From the NCBI RefSeq assembly GCF_018130615.1, contig NZ_JAFCKB010000021.1:90734-154733 (forward strand): a stretch of DNA of 64,000 nt, written 5' to 3'. Within the stretch, counting starts at the first letter, position 1, and each line of letters opens with the position of its first letter. Both the position numbers and the translations under genes were made by a program. The DNA is from Bradyrhizobium manausense. GTDB lineage: Bacteria; Pseudomonadota; Alphaproteobacteria; Rhizobiales; Xanthobacteraceae. Below the pieces are notes generated by a model, which was not told where the DNA came from, did no database searches, and saw nothing but the letters and a program-made list of their open reading frames with translations. This document shows, in pieces, positions 43,877-52,243 of this stretch.

Positions 43877-44988
43877 ACCAGCGCACGCCAACACTGCTGT
43901 ATATCGACGATGACGATGCGCTGGCGCGCCTGGTCGATCGCGGCCTGACGCGGCGCGGCTACAAGGTCGTCCATGCCGCGAGCGGCGAGGAAGGCCTCGA
44001 GCGCATCCGTAGTGCAATCGGCCAGGGTGGCAGCGATGGCGGCATCGATGTCGTGGCGCTCGACCAGTACATGCCGGGCCTCGACGGGCTCGAGACCCTC
44101 GAGCAGATCATGGCGATCCCGGACGCCCCGCCGGTGGTCTTCGTCACGGCCTCGCAGGATTCCAGCATCGCCGTCACCGCGCTGAAGGCCGGCGCGGCCG
44201 ACTATCTGGTCAAGGACGTCAAGGGCGACTTCATCCCGCTGCTGCACGTCGCGGCCGAAGGCGCGCTGCGCCAGGCCGAATTGCAGCGGGCGCGCGAGGA
44301 AGCCGAGGCCGAGATCCATGCCTCGCGCGACCGCTACGCGGCGCTCGCCGCCGAGCGCGAGCTGCTGCTGCGCGAGGTCAATCACCGCGTCGGCAATTCG
44401 CTCCAGATCATCGCGTCGCTCCTGCATCTGCAGGCGAACTCTGCAGCTCAAGACGAGGTCAAGGCCGCGTTGACCAACGCGATGGGCCGCGTCGCAGCCG
44501 TCGCCCAGGTGCACCGCCGTCTCTACACCTCGCAGGACCTGAAGAGCGTGGTGCTCAACCAGTATCTGGACTCCCTGCTCGAGGATCTCCGCCGCTCCGC
44601 CGAAGGCAACCGGATGTCGCGCCTGACGGTGAAGGCCGAGCCGATCGAGATCGACCCGGACCGTGCCGTCGCCGTCGGCATCATCGTCAACGAGCTGGTG
44701 ATGAACGCGGTGAAATACGCCTATCCGGACGGAGCCGGCCCCATTCATGTCGAGCTGATCTCGAAAGGGGACGACCTGCTGCTGTCGATCACCGACAACG
44801 GCGTCGGCGACAACGTCAAGGCCGATCCGCGCTCCACCGGCATGGGTCAGCGCATCGTCGCGGCCATGGCCTCCAAGCTCGAAGCCACCGTCGAGCGCGA
44901 TCCCACGCATTCCGGAACCCGCATCATCCTGCAGTTCCCCCGAACCCCCGCCGTTCCCGGCAAGGCGAGCAGCGCGGCAGCGGGTTGA
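43873..44988 (+). CDS. REC-HisKA_2 histidine kinase (response-regulator-kinase fusion)
   Basis: 371 residues. N-terminal REC domain (LLYIDDDDALARLVDRGLTR, phospho-acceptor D64 in VVALDQYMPGLDG, K near DYLVKDVKGDF), a coiled coil (QRAREEAEAEIHASRDRYAA), then HisKA_2 with phospho-acceptor H171 in LLREVNHRVGNSLQIIASLL and a HATPase_c domain (GIIVNELVMNAVKYAY, SITDNGVGDN). HisKA_2/HWE kinases with REC inputs often feed the PhyR-NepR-EcfG general stress pathway in alphaproteobacteria; that link is inference here. Third gene of the operon, coupled by ATGA overlap. Confidence 0.92.
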   Translation: MNQRTPTLLYIDDDDALARLVDRGLTRRGYKVVHAASGEEGLERIRSAIGQGGSDGGIDVVALDQYMPGLDGLETLEQIMAIPDAPPVVFVTASQDSSIAVTALKAGAADYLVKDVKGDFIPLLHVAAEGALRQAELQRAREEAEAEIHASRDRYAALAAERELLLREVNHRVGNSLQIIASLLHLQANSAAQDEVKAALTNAMGRVAAVAQVHRRLYTSQDLKSVVLNQYLDSLLEDLRRSAEGNRMSRLTVKAEPIEIDPDRAVAVGIIVNELVMNAVKYAYPDGAGPIHVELISKGDDLLLSITDNGVGDNVKADPRSTGMGQRIVAAMASKLEATVERDPTHSGTRIILQFPRTPAVPGKASSAAAG

Positions 44989-45050
44989 TCTCCGCAGCCG
45001 GAATTCGCCCCCATCGCACGCGCAGCGCGATCCTGCTATGATCGGATGCC

Positions 45051-45731
45051 ATGACTTCGCGCGACTCCGCTTCGTCTGAAATTACCCCGGCCGTGCTGCT
45101 GCGCGCCTATGCCTGCGGCATCTTTCCAATGGCCGAGAGCGCCGACGACCCGACCCTGTTCTGGGTCGAGCCGGAAATGCGCGGCGTGATCCCGCTCGAT
45201 GGCTTTCGCGTCGCCTCGCGCCTCGCACGCACGGTGCGCTCGGATGCGTTTCGCGTCACCGTCAACACCGCGTTCAAGGCGACTATCGCCGGCTGCGCCG
45301 CGCCGCAGCTGGGGCGCGAGGACACCTGGATCAACAAGCGCATTCGCGACCTCTATGGCGGGCTCCACGAGCTCGGCCATTGCCACAGCGTCGAAGCCTG
45401 GCAGGGCGACGAGCTCGTCGGCGGCCTCTATGGTGTGAGCCTTGGCCGCGCCTTCTTCGGTGAGAGCATGTTCCACACCGCGCGCGACGCCTCCAAGGTG
45501 GCGCTGGTGCATCTGGTCGCGCGTCTGATCCATGGCGGCTTCGAGCTGCTCGACACGCAATACGTCACCGAACATCTCAAGAGCTTCGGTGCGGCCGAGA
45601 TCTCGCGGCGGCGCTACACCGCGCTGCTCGACAAGGCACTCGCCGGCGAGCCAGGCGATTTCCTGCGGATGTCCAATGGTGAGGCGATCCCCGGCACGCG
45701 CGCGCTCGAGATCATCGCCTCACGGCAATAG
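45051..45731 (+). CDS. aat: Leucyl/phenylalanyl-tRNA--protein transferase
   Basis: 226 residues. Starts with the family motif [20 protein letters not shown], then [36 protein letters not shown], and the catalytic [20 protein letters not shown] and [16 protein letters not shown]. It attaches Leu or Phe to N-terminal Lys/Arg of proteins, marking them for ClpS/ClpAP degradation (N-degron pathway). Located between acc genes and the DUF2155 gene as in other Rhizobiales. Confidence 0.95.
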   Translation: MTSRDSASSEITPAVLLRAYACGIFPMAESADDPTLFWVEPEMRGVIPLDGFRVASRLARTVRSDAFRVTVNTAFKATIAGCAAPQLGREDTWINKRIRDLYGGLHELGHCHSVEAWQGDELVGGLYGVSLGRAFFGESMFHTARDASKVALVHLVARLIHGGFELLDTQYVTEHLKSFGAAEISRRRYTALLDKALAGEPGDFLRMSNGEAIPGTRALEIIASRQ

Positions 45732-45773
45732 ATCAGGCTTACCGGCTGCCAAGAGCCGCGCCCCCCCTCAGTG

Positions 45774-45842
45774 AGACCAGAACCCCTCACCCGGACCGCA
45801 TCTCCGATGCGCTCCGACCTCTCCCTAAGGGAGAGGTGTTCG
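45774..45842. repeat. Intergenic palindromic repeat element
   Basis: Contains CGCATC-TCC-GATGCG (45797-45811) and a near-perfect dyad ACCTCTCCCT-A-AGGGAGAGGT (45817-45837), preceded by CCCCTCACCCGGA. This composite matches the style of short palindromic elements scattered between genes in Bradyrhizobium-type genomes. Only one copy is in the window, so family membership is from memory of similar elements. Confidence 0.6.
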
Positions 45843-45884
45843 GAGTTCGCGGATTGCACCGATTCAACCAAAACACATTCCGCT

Positions 45885-46895
45885 TTAGCGGCCAAACCCC
45901 GGGATACCGAACAGACCCGGCCGCTGCTCCGGCGGCGGAGGTGGTGGCGGAGCCGCCTGCGGCTGCTGCGGTGGCGGCAAGGGCTGCGGCGGACGCTGCT
46001 GCACGGCCTGCTTGGGCGCGGCCTTCTTCTGTGCGGCAGGCGGCGGTGGTGGCGCGGGCTTCGTCGCGGGATCCGGTGCCGCCGTCGCAATGGTCTGCTG
46101 CGGCTCTTTGCAGTCGGTGAGCCAGATGTCGTAGATCGGGTGCTCGACGCCGTGCAGGCCGGGACTCGCGGCGTACATCCAGCCGGAGAAGATCCGCTTC
46201 ACCTCGCCTTGCAAGGTGATCTCGTCGACCTCGACGAAAGCGTCGGTATTGGCCGCTTCGGTCGCGGGCCGCGTGTAGCAGGCATCGGTCTTCACGCGCA
46301 GCGCGCCGAACTGCACGGTCTCGCCGATATCCTCGTCGAAATTGATGATGCGCCCGGTGATCTTGTCGAGGCCGGAGAAAGTCGCCTTCTTGTTCACGAT
46401 CTTCTGGGCCGGCGGCTCGGTCACGACCTCGTCGCCCGGCTGAAGGCTCGCCGGGGCCTGCGGCACGGCGCCCTGCTGCGGGGCGCCTTTCTGCTGCGGC
46501 TGGCGGCCAGGAGCGGCGCCTGGCTGAGCCGGCGCGCCTGGCGGCGCAACCGCGACGGCGGGCGGCTGGTTCGGCGGCGCGACGGGGCTGCCCGGCGGCG
46601 GCGCCAGCGGCTGACTCTCGACCGGCCCGGGCATCACATTGCCCTGACGGCCCGGCGGCGGCATCGGGCGCGATGGCAGCACGCGACCCTGCGGCGGCAG
46701 CTCCGGCACCTCTTCGTCGTCGTCGGGGGTCGGCGCCGGTTGCGGCTGCCCGCCACGGGGAATGGTCCCCGGCGGCCGCAGCGGCGGCGGATCGGAGAAA
46801 ATCGTGCCGATCTGCGCCTGCGCTGGCGTCGCCACCGTCAAAGCGGTGGCGGCCAAAAGCGCCGCAAGACCTGTCAGGGTAATGGTTCGAAACAT
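45885..46895 (-). CDS. DUF2155 domain protein, secreted, Pro-rich
   Basis: 336 residues. Signal peptide about 1-28 (ALTVATPAQAQIG). Residues about 30-160 are Pro/Gln/Gly-rich; the DUF2155 domain (about 165-260) reads KATFSGLDKITGRIINFDED, TVQFGALRVKTDACYTRP, FSGWMYAASPGLHGVEHPIY and DIWLTDC, with two conserved cysteines. The C-terminus is again Pro/Gln/Ala-rich. Its placement beside aat and accBC is typical of alphaproteobacteria; a role in envelope maintenance is likely but unproven. Confidence 0.9.
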   Translation of the reverse strand: MFRTITLTGLAALLAATALTVATPAQAQIGTIFSDPPPLRPPGTIPRGGQPQPAPTPDDDEEVPELPPQGRVLPSRPMPPPGRQGNVMPGPVESQPLAPPPGSPVAPPNQPPAVAVAPPGAPAQPGAAPGRQPQQKGAPQQGAVPQAPASLQPGDEVVTEPPAQKIVNKKATFSGLDKITGRIINFDEDIGETVQFGALRVKTDACYTRPATEAANTDAFVEVDEITLQGEVKRIFSGWMYAASPGLHGVEHPIYDIWLTDCKEPQQTIATAAPDPATKPAPPPPPAAQKKAAPKQAVQQRPPQPLPPPQQPQAAPPPPPPPEQRPGLFGIPGFGR

Positions 46896-47149
46896 ATCTC
46901 GCGCGGCTTCAACAGCGAATCGGGCTTGTTGGACATTCTACAGGGGATACCGCCGCTCGCAGGCCCTCCGGTTAACACGGCGAATACGGCGGGGAAAGGG
47001 CGGCATTCCCGCCCTGCCCGCCGCCCGCTGGCCAGACAGGGCCACGGGTGGGATAGTCCGGAGGTCTTCAGTGCCAATGTTCCCCCCAAAGGCGTTTCAG
47101 GACACTGGCCGCCCCGCCCAGGACCGGGCTGAACAACGCCCTCTTACGC

Positions 47150-48154
47150 ATGTCCTCCGTTCTCCAAACCATCTTCGCCCTTCCCCTCCGCGGCCTGACC
47201 TGGCTCGGCGGCCAGGGGACGCGCGCGGTGGCATCCGTCGTGTTCATTGCTGCCGCCGTGCCGCCGCTCGGCGCGCTGCTGCGCCCCTACGTCACCGAGG
47301 CGATCCTCGTCCTGCTCTGCATCTCGTTCATGCGGGTGGATCTCGCGGCGCTGTACGGCCATCTGCGCCGGCCGGCGCTGGTGGCGGCGGCCACGGCCTG
47401 GACCACGATCGGCGTGCCGCTGATCGTCGGGCTGATCGCACACGCGACCGGGCTCAGCGATCGCGCCCCCGGCCTGACGCTCGCGCTGATGCTCCAGAGC
47501 ATGGCCTCGCCGATGATGGCCTCTCCGGCCCTCGCAGCCTTGATGGGCCTCGACGCCACGCTGGTGCTGGTCACGCTCGTGACCGCAACCGCGATCGTGC
47601 CCTTCACCGCATCGCTGTTCGCGAGCCTGTTTCTCGGCGGCATGCTCAGCATCTCACCGCTCACGCTCGGCCTGAAGCTGCTCGGCATCCTCGCGGCATC
47701 GCTGCTGGCCGCCACCATCATCCGCCGGGTTTTCGGCGCTGACGCGATCCAGCGCCACAAGCAGCCGATCGACGGCTTCAACATCATCATCCTCTTGGTC
47801 TTCGCGTCCGCGATCATGGGCGATGTCGTCAGCGATCTGGTGGCGCGGCCGATCTTCACCATCAGCCTCGCAGCCCTGTCCTTCGCGATCTATTTCACGC
47901 TGCTCGCCGTCACAACCTTGCTGTTCCGCCGCATCGGCTATGAGCGCGCATTGGCGCTCGGGCTGATGGTGTCACAGCGCAATCTCGGCCTGATGCTGGC
48001 CGCGACCGCCGGCGCGCTGCCGGCAACGACCTGGCTCTATTTCGCGATGACGCAGTTTCCGATCCACCTCTCGCCGTACATGCTGACGCCGATCGCGCGG
48101 CGGCTGACGGCGCGGGCGGAGACATCAGCGGCAGCCGCGAACAGCACTAGCTAG
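47150..48154 (+). CDS. Bile acid:sodium symporter (BASS)-type membrane transporter
   Basis: 334 residues, nine to ten membrane segments. Features LMLQSMASPMMASPALAALM and ALALGLMVSQRNLGLMLAAT, which correspond to the two discontinuous crossing helices of the BASS/ArsB-like fold (sodium and substrate sites). Likely imports an organic anion with sodium; substrate unknown. No operon partner: the previous gene diverges and the next ones converge. Confidence 0.83.
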   Translation: MSSVLQTIFALPLRGLTWLGGQGTRAVASVVFIAAAVPPLGALLRPYVTEAILVLLCISFMRVDLAALYGHLRRPALVAAATAWTTIGVPLIVGLIAHATGLSDRAPGLTLALMLQSMASPMMASPALAALMGLDATLVLVTLVTATAIVPFTASLFASLFLGGMLSISPLTLGLKLLGILAASLLAATIIRRVFGADAIQRHKQPIDGFNIIILLVFASAIMGDVVSDLVARPIFTISLAALSFAIYFTLLAVTTLLFRRIGYERALALGLMVSQRNLGLMLAATAGALPATTWLYFAMTQFPIHLSPYMLTPIARRLTARAETSAAAANSTS

Positions 48155-48222
48155 GGCGAGCCCTCATGAATGGAATGTCTGATTTCGAAGGTGGAACCGA
48201 ATGCTAAAGTGGAGATTGCTTT

Positions 48223-48464
48223 TTAGCAGCCCTGCGCGACAGTTGACTTGAAAGTCCACTGTCCCCCGGCCATCGATATTCGATAGTGGCCACGCTTCCA
48301 TCCAGCCTCCTGAGCGGAGACATAGCAGATCGCAAATTCGTCATTCGGAAGTCGAACCGATTTGAGTGTCTCCGGCGTTAATCGCCTATCACCCATGGCC
48401 TCGCCGACCGCGGCAAAAATGTCCCGCAACTGGTAGGCCAATATTCGGGATCACTCTCATCCAT
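48223..48464 (-). pseudogene. Small conserved-looking protein, apparently frameshifted by one base
   Basis: From ATG 48464 (AGGGGA about 9 bases upstream) the strand reads MDESDPEY; one base later a second frame continues LAYQLRDIFAAVGEAMGDRR, LTPETLKSVRLPNDEF, AICYVSAQEAGWKRGHYRIS and ends with WTFKSTVAQGC at 48223. Adding one T to the pair at about 48442-48443 would join them into an 81-residue protein. Without that, the second frame has only a TTG start (48441) with no ribosome site. Either a recent mutation or a sequencing slip. Family not recognised. It lies 13 bases after the glxA-type gene on the same strand. Confidence 0.5.
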
Positions 48465-48477
48465 GGCGATGAGTCCC

Positions 48478-49416
48478 CTACCCCGCCCGCGCCGCGCGCC
48501 GCAGGGCCTGCGGGGGCTGGCCGAAGGCGCGGATGAAGGCGCGGCGCATGCGTTCGGGATCACCGAATCCGGTCGTCTCCGCAACGCGCTCGATGGCCTC
48601 GCGCGAGGACTGCACGCGCTCGCGGGCGACCTCGATCCGCAACCGCTCGATCGCCTTCGATGGCGTCGTGCCGGTCTCCGCGGCAAAGGCGCGCGCAAAG
48701 TGCCGCGCGCTCATGCCGGCGCGATCGGCGAGATTTTCTACCGTCAGCGGCGCGTCGAGATTTTCGCGCGCCCATGACAACAGCGCACCGAAACGGCCGT
48801 TCGGCGTCTTCAACTCCAGCAGCGATGAGAACTGCGACTGGCCGCCGCTGCGGCGATGATAGAGCACGAGCTGGCGCGCCGTCTGCTGCGCGATGTCCTC
48901 GCCATGATCTTCCGTGACCATCGCGAGCGCGAGGTCGATGCCGGCGCTGATGCCCGCCGACGTCCAGACATTGCCGTCACGGGTGAAGATCTGGTCGGGC
49001 TCGAACTTCACCTTCGGAAAGCGCGCGACGAATTCCCGCGTCCGGCCCCAATGCGTGGTGGCGCGGCGGCCGTCGAGCAGGCCGGCCTCCGCAAGCACAT
49101 AGGCGCCCGAGCAGACGCTGGCGATCCGCACGCCGCGCTTCGCCAGCCGCTGCACGAAGGCGAGCGTCGTTGGACAGCGCGACGCCTCGGCCACGCCAGA
49201 GCCGCCTGCCACGACCAACGTCGTGATCGCATTCGTCGCCTTGAAATCACGCGCCATCATCTCGACGCCCGACGAGCTGCGCACGAGCCCGGCCTGCGCC
49301 GCCAGCACCCGCAGCGCCAGCGGCTTGCCGCCGGCGCGTGCCGCGATCTCGAACACCGAGATCGGGCCCGCCGCATCGAGCAGTTGGAAATCCGGGAAGA
49401 TCAGGATGCCGATCAT
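48478..49416 (-). CDS. GlxA-type regulator: DJ-1/PfpI domain plus AraC helix-turn-helix
   Basis: 312 residues. N-terminal PfpI-like domain (IGILIFPDFQLLDAAGPISV, VAGGSGVAEA, IASVCSGAYVLAEAGLLDGR) acts as a ligand sensor; the C-terminal AraC domain (about 215-305) has both helix-turn-helices (LTVENLADRAGMSARHFARA, ETTGFGDPERMRRAFIRAFG). Divergent from a DJ-1 enzyme gene with 91 bases between, so it probably controls that gene and itself. Confidence 0.92.
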   Translation of the reverse strand: MIGILIFPDFQLLDAAGPISVFEIAARAGGKPLALRVLAAQAGLVRSSSGVEMMARDFKATNAITTLVVAGGSGVAEASRCPTTLAFVQRLAKRGVRIASVCSGAYVLAEAGLLDGRRATTHWGRTREFVARFPKVKFEPDQIFTRDGNVWTSAGISAGIDLALAMVTEDHGEDIAQQTARQLVLYHRRSGGQSQFSSLLELKTPNGRFGALLSWARENLDAPLTVENLADRAGMSARHFARAFAAETGTTPSKAIERLRIEVARERVQSSREAIERVAETTGFGDPERMRRAFIRAFGQPPQALRRAARAG

Positions 49417-49421
49417 GCCTA

Positions 49422-49456
49422 TGTCCGAAAGTGAGGGAAATACGCCATTTTGGACA
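49422..49456. promoter_or_regulatory. Candidate GlxA operator
   Basis: TGTCCGAAA (49422-49430) and TTTTGGACA (49448-49456) form an inverted repeat matching at 8 of 9 positions with a 17-base spacer, in the shared promoter gap of the divergent pair. Confidence 0.45.
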
Positions 49457-49507
49457 GGAGGGCATCATGCCAATTTGCGCCCGTCAAGCTTTTCATCGGA
49501 GGTTCTC

Positions 49508-50194
49508 ATGTCGGCACCGCTCCAGATCGGACTTCTGGTGTTTCCGCGCGTCACCCAGCTCGACTTCACCGGTCCGTTGCAGGTGTTTGCCAACGTCCCC
49601 GGCGCGAAACTGCATCTGATCTGGAAGCGCATCGAGCCGGTGCCGAGCGATTCCGTTCTCACGCTGACGCCGACCACGACGTTTGCCGACTGCCCGCAGC
49701 TCGACGTGATCTGCGTGCCCGGGGGCGGCGGCACCGACGACCTGCTCAACGACGAGGAGGTGCTCGATTTCCTGCGCCGGCAGGCCGAGGGCGCCAAATA
49801 CGTGACATCGGTTTGCACGGGATCGCTGGCGCTGGGCGCCGCGGGCCTGCTGAAGGGCTATCGCGCTGCGACCCATTGGAGTGCGATGGAGATGCTCAGT
49901 CAGTTCGGGGCAACGCCAACGAAGACGCGCGTCTGCATCGACCGCAACCGCGTCACCGGCGGCGGCGTCACCGCAGGGATCGATTTCGCGCTGACGCTGG
50001 TTTCGATCCTGCGCGACCGCACGACGGCGGAAGCGATCCAGCTGCAGCTCGAATACAATCCGGCGCCGCCGTTCAATTCGGGCTCGCCCGACACAGCGTC
50101 CGCGGACGTGCTCGCCTTGCTCAGGGAGCGTGGCGCGCCGAGACAGGCCCGTCGCCTCGAAGCGGTGGCGCGTGCGTCGGCGCGGCTGATGTGA
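49508..50194 (+). CDS. DJ-1/PfpI family protein, isonitrile hydratase-like
   Basis: 228 residues from ATG 49508 with GGAGG upstream. IGLLVFPRVTQLDFTGPLQV, a strand ending VICVPGGGGTDDLLNDEEVL, and the nucleophile elbow with C103 in VTSVCTGSLALGAAGLLKGY, then ATHWSAMEMLSQFGA. This layout (D17-type acid, C nucleophile, following threonine) matches isonitrile hydratase InhA and relatives. Cytoplasmic; actual substrate unknown. Followed by a terminator. Confidence 0.88.
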   Translation: MSAPLQIGLLVFPRVTQLDFTGPLQVFANVPGAKLHLIWKRIEPVPSDSVLTLTPTTTFADCPQLDVICVPGGGGTDDLLNDEEVLDFLRRQAEGAKYVTSVCTGSLALGAAGLLKGYRAATHWSAMEMLSQFGATPTKTRVCIDRNRVTGGGVTAGIDFALTLVSILRDRTTAEAIQLQLEYNPAPPFNSGSPDTASADVLALLRERGAPRQARRLEAVARASARLM

Positions 50195-50209
50195 CCCGCC
50201 CCAACAGAA

Positions 50210-50239
50210 AAAGGCCGCTCGGTTTCCCAAGCGGCCTTT
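50210..50239 (+). terminator. Rho-independent terminator after the DJ-1 gene
   Basis: Ten-base stem AAAGGCCGCT / AGCGGCCTTT with a 10-base loop; T residues are part of the stem, so it may function on both strands. Confidence 0.85.
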
Positions 50240-50554
50240 CCTGTCTCACGGCGGCGCACATTCTCATCGGGCGATGTCGGAGCTTCCAGACCGGGGGCCT
50301 ATCTCCCGATCGAGTCCTTCCTCGGCGGCCGCTGCATCTCGGGACAGTCGCGAACTGTTGCCCGAACCGAACGCGATGGTTTCCCATCTCCGTAAGATGG
50401 GTTCATTGAGCCGCATCGCCCGTGCAGGCGCAACAGGCGCGCTGAAAGCGTCCCCGCTGTTCCCGTTGTCCACAGCGACGTCATGCGGATGCGCGTGCAT
50501 CCAATCCAGAGAGGGAAAGGACTCTTAGGCCTGCCCTTGGGCTCGATTTTGGGC
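50240..50554. other. Gap between the DJ-1 terminator and the NDUFA12 gene
   Basis: About 315 bases. Two short opposing frames (78 and 84 codons) cover part of it but show neither a recognisable protein nor ribosome sites. An inverted GGCCTA/TAGGCC pair near 50527-50560 could act as the NDUFA12 terminator. Nothing else seen. Confidence 0.4.
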
Positions 50555-50962
50555 CTAGCCAGGCGTCCAGGGCTGGTAGTCGCCGGTCGCCTTCGGCCGC
50601 TTGCCGCTGGCGAGCGTCGAGCCGGACGGACGGTAGGCCTTCGCCGTGCCGGTGAGATTCGGCTGGTGCGGCTTTTCCCACTCGCGCGGCTGGTAGTTGA
50701 GTTCGGTCGGCGGCGTGTCGACGACGTGATGGATCCAGCCATGCCACTCCGGCGGGATGCGGCTGGCTTCCGCATAGCCGTTGTAGATCACCCAGCGCCG
50801 CTCGAAGCCGAGCGTCGGGTCGATCTTGCCGCCGGCCGTGCGGTAATAGCTGTTGCCCTGCCCGTCCTGTCCGACCAGTTCCCCGTACCTGGAGGTCCAG
50901 AGTTGGGTGCCAAAGGTCTGGCCATTCCACCAGGTGAAGAGCTTCAGGAAGAATTGTTTCAT
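50555..50962 (-). CDS. NADH:ubiquinone oxidoreductase accessory subunit, NDUFA12 family
   Basis: 135 residues from ATG 50962 (a longer frame to 51037 has an N-terminus unlike the family). Core: WWNGQTFGTQLWTSRYGELV, GNSYYRTAGGKIDP, RRWVIYNGYAEASRIPPEWH, GWIHHVVDTPPTE and a C-terminal YQPWTPG. This supernumerary complex I subunit is shared by alphaproteobacteria and mitochondria and stabilises the peripheral arm. It is monocistronic here and divergent from the BA14K gene. Confidence 0.93.
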   Translation of the reverse strand: MKQFFLKLFTWWNGQTFGTQLWTSRYGELVGQDGQGNSYYRTAGGKIDPTLGFERRWVIYNGYAEASRIPPEWHGWIHHVVDTPPTELNYQPREWEKPHQPNLTGTAKAYRPSGSTLASGKRPKATGDYQPWTPG

Positions 50963-51208
50963 GCGGCAAGGGCCCTGCTTCGTGCGGTCCTGATGCCATC
51001 CGGACGGCCAAATGTCCAGTTCGGCCAGCGCGGCCATGCCCAGCCCAGACGCGGAGACAGAATGAGCTCAGGCCGCCGCAAATCGGACGCGATCCATTCA
51101 TGCCCGGTACAGCGTGGCTGAGGAAAGCTGTCCCTCATGCGCAAACCGGCGTGATCCCGGGAACTGCAGCCCTTTCGAGGGATTTGCTTCCGGGAAAGGA
51201 GTTTGAAC

Positions 51209-51835
51209 ATGAACAACCTCAGAGTTTTGAGTGCGGCCGCAGCGCTGGCACTGGTTCTTCCGATGGCGACCCCGAGCTTTGCCCAAGGCCCTGGCGGGCA
51301 CGGCGGCGGTGGCGGTGGAGCCCACTTCGCAGGCGGCGGTGGCGGCGCTCACATCGGTGGTGGCGGTGGCGGCCACGTGGGCGGCGGCGGTTTTGCTGCC
51401 GGCGCGATGGCGCGCCCGAGCGCTGGACCGGCCTTTAGCGGCGGCGGTGGCAATTTCGCGGCCGGCCCGGCCGTGCGCCCGGGCAGCGGTGCGACATTCA
51501 GCGGCGGCACCCGCACCTTCGCCGCAACCGGCGGCACCTGGAATGGCGGCGGCGGCAACTGGCACGGTGGCTGGCACCACCGTCACGGCGGCTTCTGGCC
51601 CGGCTTCGCGGCGGGCGCGGCGATCGGCGGCCTCGGCTCTTATGCCTATTACGGCGGCCCGTATTACGGCGATTCCTACTACGACGATGGCTATTATGAC
51701 GACGGTGCGACCGTCGCCGCGGTGCCCGACATTGGCGGCGATTCGTCGGCCTATTGCGCTCAGCGCTACCGGTCCTACGACCCGGCGTCCGGCACGTATC
51801 TCGGCTATGACGGGCTGCGCCATCCCTGCCCGTAA
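51209..51835 (+). CDS. BA14K-family secreted protein, glycine-rich
   Basis: 208 residues from ATG 51209 (AAGGAG upstream; a TTG two codons earlier is less likely). Signal peptide about 1-26 (LALVLPMATPSFAQ). Residues about 28-60 are Gly/His repeats, followed by a Gly/Ala/Thr-rich segment, a His/Trp patch (WHGGWHHRHGG), a Tyr/Asp patch (YYGDSYYDDGYYDDG), and the C-terminal BA14K motif YCAQRYRSYDPASGTYLGYD. Family members are small surface antigens with lectin-like activity in Brucella. Confidence 0.88.
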   Translation: MNNLRVLSAAAALALVLPMATPSFAQGPGGHGGGGGGAHFAGGGGGAHIGGGGGGHVGGGGFAAGAMARPSAGPAFSGGGGNFAAGPAVRPGSGATFSGGTRTFAATGGTWNGGGGNWHGGWHHRHGGFWPGFAAGAAIGGLGSYAYYGGPYYGDSYYDDGYYDDGATVAAVPDIGGDSSAYCAQRYRSYDPASGTYLGYDGLRHPCP

Positions 51836-51859
51836 CGCGGCCTGAGGTCCATCAGACGA

Positions 51860-51889
51860 GGGCGGCGCCGGCTTCGGCACCGCCCTTTT
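51860..51889 (+). terminator. Rho-independent terminator after BA14K gene
   Basis: Eleven-base stem GGGCGGCGCCG / CGGCACCGCCC with one mismatch, a 4-base loop and TTTT. Confidence 0.85.
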
Positions 51890-52176
51890 CGTTTGGCCGC
51901 CTTGTGTTGTCGGTGTTGCAGGTGCCGATGAGCAAACTGCGCGAACGAACGCACGGACCCTGCGATCGCCTTCGCTCGTGTCTTGCAAGTGTTGTCTTTC
52001 AGGTCTTGCGTATCTTTCCGCGAACAGCTTTCGCAGGTCGCGCGGATTTACCTCAACCTGTAATTGAAAACTGGGGGAAATTCTCTTGCCCGCGTCCCGC
52101 AGCGACAACCGATGCTCAGAAGTCGCAGGGCCGCTATGCATCGCGCCGTGCATATCCGTCGTGCCCCAATCCAAAA

Positions 52177-52204
52177 TTGACCCGGCGCACGATTCGCCTA
52201 TATC
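52177..52204 (+). promoter_or_regulatory. Sigma-70-like promoter of the response-regulator/hybrid-kinase operon
   Basis: -35 TTGACC (52177-52182), 16-base spacer, -10 TATATC (52199-52204); the ATG follows 40 bases later with GGGAAAGG before it. Confidence 0.55.
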
Positions 52205-52243
52205 AGCAGGTATCGTGGGGACTTCGATCTACTGGGAAAGGTC

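Larger units (their letters stand above)
51836..52243. other. Gap with terminator and promoter before the second two-component system
   Basis: About 400 bases, no gene seen. The left end holds the BA14K terminator and the right end a sigma-70-like promoter, listed separately. The centre has a rather AT-rich TACCTCAACCTGTAATTGAA stretch without recognisable function. Confidence 0.5.

Noticed and set aside
50264-50528. Short opposing frames of 78 and 84 codons after the DJ-1 gene
   Set aside because: No ribosome sites, no recognisable residues, and a terminator isolates the region from upstream transcription.
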